Positions 1 to 4,944 of a stretch of 6,213 nucleotides of DNA are shown piece by piece; the first letter of the stretch is position 1; each line of letters starts with the position of its first letter. The stretch is from Ignavibacteria bacterium (lineage in GTDB: Bacteria; Bacteroidota; Ignavibacteria; Ignavibacteriales; Melioribacteraceae): positions 1 through 6,213 of the forward strand of contig DSBF01000397.1 in NCBI GenBank assembly GCA_011049495.1, read 5' to 3'. The notes beneath the pieces are model-generated. The model did not search any database. It was not told the origin of the DNA and saw only the letters and a program-made list of their open reading frames with translations. The position numbers and the translations under genes were made by a program.

Positions 1-1
1 A

Positions 2-368
2 TCACTTTTTAATTGATTTAAGATATTTGATAAATCCTTTAATCTGTTTTCTTTCTTCTAAAAGCTTTTTATACAATATTCTTGATTCATTTTTGATCTG
101 ATAAATATCAGATAGTATATAACTCATTGACATTAATTCAGAACATGATCTCTGTGAATATTTCAAAAATCGTATGAACTCTACATTATTATCTGAATCA
201 AATCCCTCCGGAATATTATTCATAATTGATATCCCGGCTCCTTTCAATTGATTTGTTAATCTCAATTTTTTTTAGTGACTCATTACCGTCAATTATTTTA
301 TAAATAAGATTAACAATTTCTCTAGCTTGTTTCCAAATAGGTAATTCTTCAAAATTTTTGTAATTCAT
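2..368 (-). pseudogene. Four-helix-bundle protein (23S rRNA intervening-sequence family), split by a frameshift
   Basis: Two overlapping frames make one protein of the small four-helix-bundle family (TIGR02436/PF05635-like). The first frame starts with ATG at 368 and opens MNYKNFEELPIWKQAREIVN, the family's usual 'F.dL.vWq.A..l' start. It runs through SLKK, then goes out of frame and stops at 216-218. The second frame, read from the TTG at 263-265, carries the rest: RLTNQLKGAGISIMNNIPEG, then the EFIRFLKYSQRSCSEL helix and a Lys-rich end at 2-4. Removing one A from the A8 run (T8 at 266-273 on the plus strand) joins them into a 121-residue product of normal family length. The protein has no known enzymatic activity; related four-helix bundles form oligomers and some bind nucleic acid. 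It follows wbpB by 42 nt. The lesion may be a true mutation, an assembly homopolymer error, or a slippage site. The family call is firm; the pseudogene status is not. Confidence 0.8.
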
Positions 369-380
369 TCTATTAAATCA

Positions 381-414
381 ATTCGCAAATTCGTCAATGC
401 GTTAAATTCGTTAA
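381..414. repeat. Degenerate 8-9 bp tandem repeat overlapping the wbpB stop codon
   Basis: Four head-to-tail units are visible on the plus strand: attcgcaa (381-388), attcgtca (389-396), atgcgttaa (397-405) and attcgttaa (406-414). On the coding strand they read as variants of TTAACGAAT. The wbpB stop codon (411-413) lies inside the first transcribed unit. The array therefore starts at the last codon of wbpB and fills most of the gap before the next gene. Its role is unknown. It resembles in style the other short tandem repeats in this window but has a different unit. Confidence 0.65.
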
Positions 415-1364
415 TATTTCTCTCCAATTAGCGGATGCCTATTGAAATCAGATTTTACCATAACCTTTGCATTGCGGATACTGTGTACTAGTTCTATTGA
501 TGGACGAGCGTGTTCGATGCCAAAACCGTTTCCTTCTAAAACATTTTGATAGATAACAGTATGCAAGTCAGTGAACCCTTGAGTAAACTCAACTTCTTGA
601 TTATCAATTAATATAGAACGATAAGTTCTTTGATTTGCATTGAGAGCTGATTTTGGTAAATCATTTCCATCTATTGATAAATACCATTTTACATTTGCAT
701 TAGGAAGTTCTAAAAATCCCGCCATTTTATCTTCTTGATTAATGTGAACTTCGGAATGAATCGGTTTACCGAAGAACCACATTAATAGATCGAAGAAGTG
801 AATTCCGATGTTAGTCGAAACACCACCCGATTTTTTTACATCACCTTTCCAAGAGAAGTTATACCAATTACCTCTAGAAGTAATGTATGTAAGAACAACT
901 TCTTTCTTTGAGTTAGATTTTTCATTATCAATTTTATTTTTCAACTCAATTAAAGCCGGATGTACACGTAATTGCAGAACAGTATAAATTTTTTGTTTGA
1001 ATTCTTCTTGAAGACTTTCAAGAATATCAAGATTCCATGGATTTAAGACCAGAGGTTTTTCACAAATAACATCGGCGCCTAAACGGAGTCCAAGACGGAT
1101 ATGTGCATCATGCAGATGATTAGGTGAACAGATTGATAAATAATCTAATTTATTTTCAGTTTCTTCACGGCGTAATTTTTCGAGATGACGATCGAAGCGT
1201 TCGAATTCGGTGAAGAAGCTTGTCTCAGGAAAATATTGATCGAGTATTCCAACCGAATCATGCGGATCGACAGCGGCAATTAAGTTATTACCGGTTTCTT
1301 TAATTGCTTTTAGATGTCGGGGCGCTATGTAACCGGCGATGCCGGTGAGTGCGAAGTTTTTCAT
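411..1364 (-). CDS. wbpB: UDP-N-acetyl-2-amino-2-deoxyglucuronate (UDP-GlcNAcA) 3-dehydrogenase, WbpB/WlbA type
   Basis: A 317-residue Gfo/Idh/MocA-family oxidoreductase, about the length of Pseudomonas WbpB. It would oxidise C3 of UDP-GlcNAcA to the 3-keto sugar in the cytoplasm. In this family the NADH is not released; it is re-oxidised by 2-oxoglutarate. The N-terminal Rossmann segment is MKNFALTGIAGYIAPRHLKA (1-20), which closely matches the WbpB/WlbA start I remember. SICSPNHLH is at 77-85 and the family EKPL motif at 102-105 (Lys103). TYITSRGNWYNFSWKGD (159-175) and STNIGIHFFD (183-192) follow, with Asn185 and His189 where the sugar-binding catalytic residues are expected. EFTQGFTDLHT (259-269) is near the C-terminus. 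The upstream bases TTAATCCAAAA show no Shine-Dalgarno, but the start matches the family exactly. It lies 290 nt after wbpA, with repeats filling the gap. The next pathway step is the aminotransferase at 3725-4894. Confidence 0.93.
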   Translation of the reverse strand: MKNFALTGIAGYIAPRHLKAIKETGNNLIAAVDPHDSVGILDQYFPETSFFTEFERFDRHLEKLRREETENKLDYLSICSPNHLHDAHIRLGLRLGADVICEKPLVLNPWNLDILESLQEEFKQKIYTVLQLRVHPALIELKNKIDNEKSNSKKEVVLTYITSRGNWYNFSWKGDVKKSGGVSTNIGIHFFDLLMWFFGKPIHSEVHINQEDKMAGFLELPNANVKWYLSIDGNDLPKSALNANQRTYRSILIDNQEVEFTQGFTDLHTVIYQNVLEGNGFGIEHARPSIELVHSIRNAKVMVKSDFNRHPLIGEKY

Positions 1365-1384
1365 TTTTGGATTAACGTCCGCTA

Positions 1385-1407
1385 ATCCCGATATACAGCA
1401 TCGGGAT
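1385..1407. repeat. Inverted repeat upstream of wbpB
   Basis: A perfect 8-bp inverted repeat, atcccgat (1385-1392) and atcgggat (1400-1407), encloses a 7-nt loop. It ends 20 nt before the wbpB start codon, in the wbpA-wbpB gap. No T-run follows it on either strand, so it does not look like a rho-independent terminator. It could be a 5' leader hairpin, a protein-binding site or a dispersed palindromic repeat. The sequence alone does not decide. Confidence 0.6.
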
Positions 1408-1513
1408 GCAAAAAGCGCAAAGGCAGCGGGATGTCGTAAAAATCACTCCAGATTTTCGAATTAGTGGATTAATTGAATTTTTAGGATCACAAAGTTTCAT
1501 GGGGTAAAGTCAA

Positions 1514-1569
1514 GTTCAAAGGACAATGTTCAAAGGACAATGTTCAAAGGATAATGTTCAAAGGCTAAA
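1514..1569. repeat. Four tandem copies of a 14-bp repeat (GTTCAAAGGACAAT)
   Basis: Units lie at 1514-1527, 1528-1541, 1542-1555 and 1556-1569. The first two are identical. The third differs at one base (C to T), and the fourth keeps GTTCAAAGG and then diverges. Each unit contains the AAAGGAY core seen in the heptamer array at 3055-3110. It lies in the wbpA-wbpB gap (1365-1654), which holds no gene I can support. A 9-bp inverted pair, tcacaaagt at 1487-1495 and actttgtga at 1588-1596, brackets it. Confidence 0.85.
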
Positions 1570-1587
1570 GGCATCAAAATATTTTTT

Positions 1588-1629
1588 ACTTTGTGAAACT
1601 TGGTGAACAACTTCGTGATACTTAGTGAT
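1588..1629. repeat. Four degenerate 10-bp repeats (ACTTNGTGAW) after wbpA
   Basis: Units are actttgtgaa (1588-1597), acttggtgaa (1598-1607), acttcgtgat (1610-1619) and acttagtgat (1620-1629), with two extra bases between the second and third. The fifth base is the main variable position: T, G, C and A in turn. The array ends 25 nt from the wbpA stop codon. It is a different family from the GTTCAAAGG array next to it. Function is unknown; no terminator-like hairpin with a T-tract is seen here. Confidence 0.75.
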
Positions 1630-1654
1630 ACTAAATCATTATCAGCAACAAAGT

Positions 1655-3010
1655 CTATGCATCGAAGAGTTTGTCACTTTTGATACCATGTTTAATGAAT
1701 GCGTTGCGTGTATCGATTACTATTTTTGAATTTTCCATTATAAAGTCATAATCATAATCATCGTGATCGGTTGATAGTAATATCAAATCATACTTATTAA
1801 GATTATCTTTAGTAAGTTCTACCGAATTCAAATCATAATTATATTTTCGTGTCGCAGGTAGTTTGGGAACGTAAGGATCATTGTAATCGACTTCTGCTCC
1901 TTTGGATCGAAGTATTTCAATTAATTTCAGTGACGGTGATTCACGCATATCATCAATATTCTTTTTATAAGCGGCACCGAGTATCAGTACTTTAGAACCT
2001 TTTAGTGATTTTCCATGATCGTTAAGAATTTCCATTGTACGAGTAACGACGTAATAAGGTTGAAAAGTATTTATTTCGCCGGCAAGTTCTATAAACTTTG
2101 TATTGACTTCATACTCACGTGCTTTCCAAGTTAAATAGAAAGGGTCTATGGGGATACAATGTCCGCCCAGACCGGGACCAGGATAAAACGGATGATATCC
2201 GAAAGGTTTAGTTGATGCAGCGTTAATAACTTCCCAAATATCGATATCCATTCGATGGAAAACCATTTTGAGTTCATTAACGAGAGCAATATTAACCGAC
2301 CGATAAATATTTTCTAAAAGCTTAGTTGCTTCGGCGGCACGCGGTGAACTTACTGCTACGGTTTGATCAAGAACTGCGTCATATAATGCTTTAGAGACTT
2401 CAAGACAATCGGGTGTAACACCGCCGATTACTTTAGGGATAGTTTTTGTAGTGTAACTCGGGTTATTCGGATCTTCACGTTCCGGAGAGAACGCGAGGAA
2501 GAAGTCGATGCCAACGGAGTAACGTGAGACGCCAGACGTCAAATGTGAAACCGAGGGGGCGGATTCGAATAATGGTAATAAAATTTCTTCTGTTGTACCG
2601 GGATATGTTGTAGATTCAAGAGTTATAAGCTGTCCGGGTTTTAAGTATTTCTGAATTGTCTCGGCAGTATCAACAATATAAGACATATCCGGTTCGCGGT
2701 GTTCGTCGAGGGGAGTCGGGACACATATAATAATTGCATCAGTTTCTGTAAGACGAGAGAAATCAGTAGTAGCATCAAATCTCCCTGTATCAATAGCTTT
2801 TTGAATTCTATTGCCGTTAATATGTTTTATATAACTCTTCCCTTGCTTTAAGATAGGGATTTTTTTTTCATCAATATCGAAACCAATAATTGAGAACCCG
2901 CTTTCGATGAATTCGAGTCCAAGTGGCAGACCTACGTAACCAAGCCCAATGATACCTACGATGGCTGACTTACTGTAAATTTTTTCAAGTAAAGTGTTTT
3001 TGTTGTTCAT
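1655..3010 (-). CDS. wbpA: UDP-N-acetyl-D-glucosamine 6-dehydrogenase, WbpA type, with an unusual internal insertion
   Basis: A 451-residue nucleotide-sugar dehydrogenase of the UDP-glucose/GDP-mannose dehydrogenase family. It would oxidise C6 of UDP-GlcNAc to UDP-GlcNAcA with two NAD+, the first step of the pathway. The NAD-binding motif GLGYVGLP is at 22-29, VPTPLDE at 97-103, ESTTYPGTT at 132-140 and FSPERE at 174-179. KLLENIYRSVNIALVNE is at 230-246 (Lys230 probably catalytic). PGPGLGGHCIPIDP at 277-290 carries the nucleophile Cys285, and GAAYKKNIDDMRESPS at 345-360 is the C-terminal sugar-domain motif. All catalytic motifs are intact. Relatives run directly from 'LFE' to 'KVGEDFFLAFSPER'; here about 13 extra residues (roughly 151-163) intervene, encoded by a heptamer repeat. 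Pseudomonas WbpA is about 436 residues, so the extra length is close to this insertion. The start precedes the Rossmann strand at a normal distance; no strong ribosome-binding site is seen. A UDP-glucose or UDP-ManNAc dehydrogenase is less likely beside wbpB and wbpE. Confidence 0.9.
   Translation of the reverse strand: MNNKNTLLEKIYSKSAIVGIIGLGYVGLPLGLEFIESGFSIIGFDIDEKKIPILKQGKSYIKHINGNRIQKAIDTGRFDATTDFSRLTETDAIIICVPTPLDEHREPDMSYIVDTAETIQKYLKPGQLITLESTTYPGTTEEILLPLFESAPSVSHLTSGVSRYSVGIDFFLAFSPEREDPNNPSYTTKTIPKVIGGVTPDCLEVSKALYDAVLDQTVAVSSPRAAEATKLLENIYRSVNIALVNELKMVFHRMDIDIWEVINAASTKPFGYHPFYPGPGLGGHCIPIDPFYLTWKAREYEVNTKFIELAGEINTFQPYYVVTRTMEILNDHGKSLKGSKVLILGAAYKKNIDDMRESPSLKLIEILRSKGAEVDYNDPYVPKLPATRKYNYDLNSVELTKDNLNKYDLILLSTDHDDYDYDFIMENSKIVIDTRNAFIKHGIKSDKLFDA
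2521..2548 (-). repeat. Heptamer tandem repeat inside the wbpA coding sequence
   Basis: Read on the coding strand, four head-to-tail heptamers are TCACATT, TGACGTC, TGGCGTC and TCACGTT (2548 down to 2521). They encode residues 155-164, SHLTSGVSRY. The stretch 2521-2565 is about 55% GC, clearly richer than the surrounding gene. Its unit length and degeneracy match the intergenic repeats in this window, though not their sequence. It lies where WbpA relatives have a short surface loop, so I infer an in-frame insertion of a normally intergenic repeat. Confidence 0.7.
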
Positions 3011-3054
3011 TGAGTTAGAGCCTAATAAATTATATGATTTGATGAGTGGATATC

Positions 3055-3110
3055 AAGGATAAAGGACAATGGATAAAGGATAAAGGACAAAGGATAAGAA
3101 ATAAAGGGAA
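3055..3110. repeat. Heptamer tandem repeat (AAGGAYA), eight units
   Basis: Successive 7-bp units from 3055 are aaggata, aaggaca, atggata, aaggata, aaggaca, aaggata, then the decayed agaaata and aagggaa. The array fills most of the 121-nt gap between the four-helix-bundle gene (ends at 3132) and the wbpA start (3010). The same heptamer recurs in inverted orientation on the other side of the four-helix-bundle gene at 3495-3522. Degenerate heptamer repeats of this style are known from cyanobacterial intergenic regions; the comparison is by appearance only. Confidence 0.85.
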
Positions 3111-3131
3111 AGACAAAGTCGAAAGTTAAGA

Positions 3132-3482
3132 TCAATTGCCCTTTCTTGTTTTGCTAGCTATTTTTCCTAATATTCTTTTTAATTCTTCTGATTCGTTAAT
3201 TAATTCTTCCAGAATAGGCTGATTATCAATTTTAGCATCTTTAATAACTTTTAACCAGTAATTTGATTCACGCATTTCTTTTAAGGCAATACGAACTTTA
3301 TTGCTAAAATCAGTTTTAGAAGGAGCACCCTGAGCCTCTTCATAATTGGCACCACCTGAAGATGCCGATTTAATCAACTGATACTTTATAATTTTTGCTT
3401 CTTCAAAATTTTTTATAGTTCGAAGATATACGATTATATCAACCGCGAATTTTAACAATCTATTCGACAATTCATTTTTCAT
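3132..3482 (-). CDS. Four-helix-bundle protein of the 23S rRNA intervening-sequence family
   Basis: A 116-residue, Lys/Glu-rich, all-helical protein with no signal peptide or membrane segment. Helix 1 is about 3-24 (ELSNRLLKFAVDIIVYLRTI) and helix 2 about 28-41. The family turn region 'S..vggNy.EA..A.S..dF' appears as SASSGGANYEEAQGAPSKTD (39-58). Helix 3 is NKVRIALKEMRESNYWLKVI (61-80), and a final helix follows before TRKGN. This matches the TIGR02436/PF05635 group, named from ORFs in 23S rRNA insertions but common as free-standing genes. The biochemical role is not established. It belongs to a different subgroup from the gene at 2-368, with little identity by eye. It sits between wbpE and wbpA with heptamer arrays on both sides, so it looks inserted into the sugar operon. 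The ATG at 3480-3482 follows AAAGGTAG too far upstream for a good ribosome site, but the start fits the family. Confidence 0.85.
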   Translation of the reverse strand: MKNELSNRLLKFAVDIIVYLRTIKNFEEAKIIKYQLIKSASSGGANYEEAQGAPSKTDFSNKVRIALKEMRESNYWLKVIKDAKIDNQPILEELINESEELKRILGKIASKTRKGN

Positions 3483-3494
3483 AAATTGTTAATT

Positions 3495-3522
3495 CTACCT
3501 TTTGCCTTTATCCTTTGAACTT
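3495..3522. repeat. Heptamer repeat, inverted relative to 3055-3110
   Basis: On the minus strand the units read AAGTTCA, AAGGATA, AAGGCAA and AAGGTAG (3522 down to 3495). A perfect 12-bp inverted pair exists between aaaggataaagg (3075-3086) and cctttatccttt (3505-3516), with the four-helix-bundle gene between them. The array begins 13 bp upstream of that gene's start codon, so it lies in the likely 5' leader. Confidence 0.7.
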
Positions 3523-3548
3523 TATACTTGGTTTTTAATACAGCTTCG

Positions 3549-3588
3549 CCAAGTGAGTCCCATTTTAAAATTGAGACAAACAACTTGG
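3549..3588. repeat. Compound palindrome in the wbpE downstream spacer
   Basis: The outer arms are ccaagt (3549-3554) and acttgg (3583-3588). Inside them is a 21-bp near-palindrome at 3557-3577, from gtcccatttt to attgagac. Its ten arm pairs are all complementary except one A-A/T-T mismatch and one pair that is G-U in minus-strand RNA. An extra acttgg at 3526-3531 could pair with ccaagt instead, giving an alternative fold. The spacer 3483-3724 holds no gene I can support. There is no T-tract after the structure, so a terminator is not convincing. An operator, attachment site or remnant of a small mobile element are all possible. Confidence 0.55.
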
Positions 3589-3650
3589 TTACAATTAATT
3601 TATTTATCTTGAAACCTACAACAATAAATTTAGCATAAAATGTCGCATTA

Positions 3651-3668
3651 TGCATTAAATATAATGCA
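3651..3668. repeat. AT-rich perfect inverted repeat downstream of wbpE
   Basis: tgcatta (3651-3657) and taatgca (3662-3668) form a 7-bp perfect stem with a 4-nt loop, 57 nt past the wbpE stop codon. The stem is AT-rich and no T-run follows on the minus strand, so it could at most be a weak processing or pausing hairpin. Chance is plausible in such AT-rich sequence. Confidence 0.3.
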
Positions 3669-3724
3669 CATTTTGATCTAAATCATTATAGATTTTTTCT
3701 TCTTGGAATATGTAAAAAAATTCC

Positions 3725-4894
3725 TTAGCCCTTTGAAAGGAATTCTTCGATTGAATCAACAACATAATTAATTTGTTCACCCGAGAGTTCAGGGTAAATC
3801 GGAAGTGCAACCGAAGTATCGGCACAAAATTCGGAAACCGGAAAATCACCCTTATCATGCCCAAGATAATTAAAACACTCCTGTAAATGGAAAGGAATAG
3901 GGTAATAAATTTCCGTGCCGATTGATTTATCGGTTAAATATGCTCTCAACTCATCGCGGTGTTTAACTCTAACAACATATTGATTATAGATGTGGAAATT
4001 TTGCAACGTATCAGATTCATAAACAGCTTTTGGCAAAAGTATTTTTTCGATATCATTAAATTGTGTCATACCTTCCGAAGAAGCTAAACCTTTTTCTATA
4101 AAAAGTTTAGAATAAAGTTGGGCATTATTTCTTCTTTTTTGTGACCATGAATTAAGATGAGGAAGTTTGACACTAAGCACCGCAGCTTGAAGAGCATCAA
4201 TTCTAAAATTACCACCAATCACTTTATGGTAATATTTTGGATCACCACCGTGAACTCTCATAATTTTTAATTTATAAGCTAATTCATCATCATTAGTAGT
4301 AACTAATCCCCCATCGCCGAAACATCCAAGATTTTTACTCGGGAAGAAAGAGTAACATCCAATATGCCCGATTGTACCAACTGATTTTCCGTTTTTATAT
4401 TGTGTACTAATAGCTTGTGCAGCATCTTCAATAACATATAGATTATACTTTTTAGCAATTTCCATGATCTGATCCATTTCGGCGCTTTGTCCATAAAGGT
4501 GAACCGGGATAATTGCTTTAGTTTTTTTGGTTATTCTTTTTTCAATATCGTTAGGATCAATATTAAAAGTTACCGGATCGCAGTCGGTTAGAACCGGCAG
4601 CGCATTTAACCTTGCGACAACACCCGCTGTTGCAAAAAACGAGTATGTAGGTAGAATTACTTCATCACCGGGTTTGATATCGATTGACATTAAAGCAAGA
4701 AGCAACGCATCGGTGCCGGATGAAACGCCGTAAGCATATTTAGAACCGAGAAAATCACAAAATTCTTTCTCCATTTTTTCCACTTCGGGACCGAGAATAA
4801 AATATTGAGATTGAGCAACTCTAAGAAGAGCCTCGTCCAATTCTGATTTAAGGAAATTATACTGAGGTTTAAGATCGAGTAAAGGAACTTTCAT
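3725..4894 (-). CDS. wbpE: PLP-dependent sugar C3 aminotransferase, WbpE-like (DegT/DnrJ/EryC1/StrS family)
   Basis: A 389-residue sugar aminotransferase. By context it converts UDP-3-keto-GlcNAcA to UDP-GlcNAc(3NH2)A using glutamate, and the released 2-oxoglutarate can recycle NADH on WbpB. FILGPEVEKMEKEF is at 32-45 and the phosphate-binding SSGTDALLLA at 58-67. GDEVILPTYSFFATA is at 76-90, PVHLYGQ at 130-136, and EDAAQA at 156-161 has Asp157 for the PLP ring nitrogen. SFFPSKNLGCFGDGG at 182-196 has the Schiff-base Lys187, and NFRIDALQAAVLSVKLPHL is at 229-247. The C-terminus holds EIYYPIPFHLQECF (328-341). It is about 30 residues longer than Pseudomonas WbpE; part of the extra is around 270-298. 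The start MKVPLLDLKPQY is typical, with GGAG 5 nt ahead. The family is certain; C3 specificity is inferred from wbpA and wbpB. Other C3 aminotransferases such as FdtB/QdtB-like enzymes look similar. Confidence 0.85.
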   Translation of the reverse strand: MKVPLLDLKPQYNFLKSELDEALLRVAQSQYFILGPEVEKMEKEFCDFLGSKYAYGVSSGTDALLLALMSIDIKPGDEVILPTYSFFATAGVVARLNALPVLTDCDPVTFNIDPNDIEKRITKKTKAIIPVHLYGQSAEMDQIMEIAKKYNLYVIEDAAQAISTQYKNGKSVGTIGHIGCYSFFPSKNLGCFGDGGLVTTNDDELAYKLKIMRVHGGDPKYYHKVIGGNFRIDALQAAVLSVKLPHLNSWSQKRRNNAQLYSKLFIEKGLASSEGMTQFNDIEKILLPKAVYESDTLQNFHIYNQYVVRVKHRDELRAYLTDKSIGTEIYYPIPFHLQECFNYLGHDKGDFPVSEFCADTSVALPIYPELSGEQINYVVDSIEEFLSKG

Positions 4895-4899
4895 TTTTT

Positions 4900-4903
4900 C
4901 TCC
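4900..4903 (-). promoter_or_regulatory. Ribosome-binding site of wbpE
   Basis: GGAG on the minus strand lies 5 nt before the ATG at 4892-4894. It is the only clear Shine-Dalgarno I find among the genes here, and it suggests wbpE is translated independently of the upstream gene, which ends 50 nt earlier. Confidence 0.6.
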
Positions 4904-4944
4904 GGCACTAAAATAAAATTAAGTTTAGTAACATCAAAATCTAT

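Noticed and set aside
2..368. Intervening sequence within a 23S rRNA gene
   Set aside because: The protein family takes its name from such insertions, but the flanks here are wbpB and tandem repeats, with no rRNA sequence.
1514..1569. CRISPR array
   Set aside because: The units are 14 bp and directly adjacent with no spacers; no cas gene is present.
3132..3482. Diversity-generating retroelement accessory protein (Avd)
   Set aside because: Avd is also a four-helix bundle of this size, but no reverse transcriptase, template repeat or variable repeat is present, and the sequence fits the rRNA intervening-sequence family better.
3684..3718. Possible promoter, TTTACA and TATAAT on the minus strand
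   Set aside because: The spacing is 20 nt, too long for a sigma-70 promoter, and the sequence is AT-rich enough for chance matches. No Bacteroidota-type -33/-7 pair is convincing either.
3705..3724. Possible terminator hairpin right after the wbpE stop codon (GGAAT/ATTCC)
   Set aside because: The stem is only 5 bp with a 10-nt loop, and the T-run is in the loop rather than after the stem.
3655..3864. Minus-strand open frame of 69 codons running out of wbpE into the spacer
   Set aside because: It overlaps wbpE's C-terminal coding region in another frame and its product shows no recognisable pattern.
4527..4733. Plus-strand open frame of 68 codons inside wbpE
   Set aside because: It is antisense to the strongly conserved aminotransferase and reads as a shadow of it.
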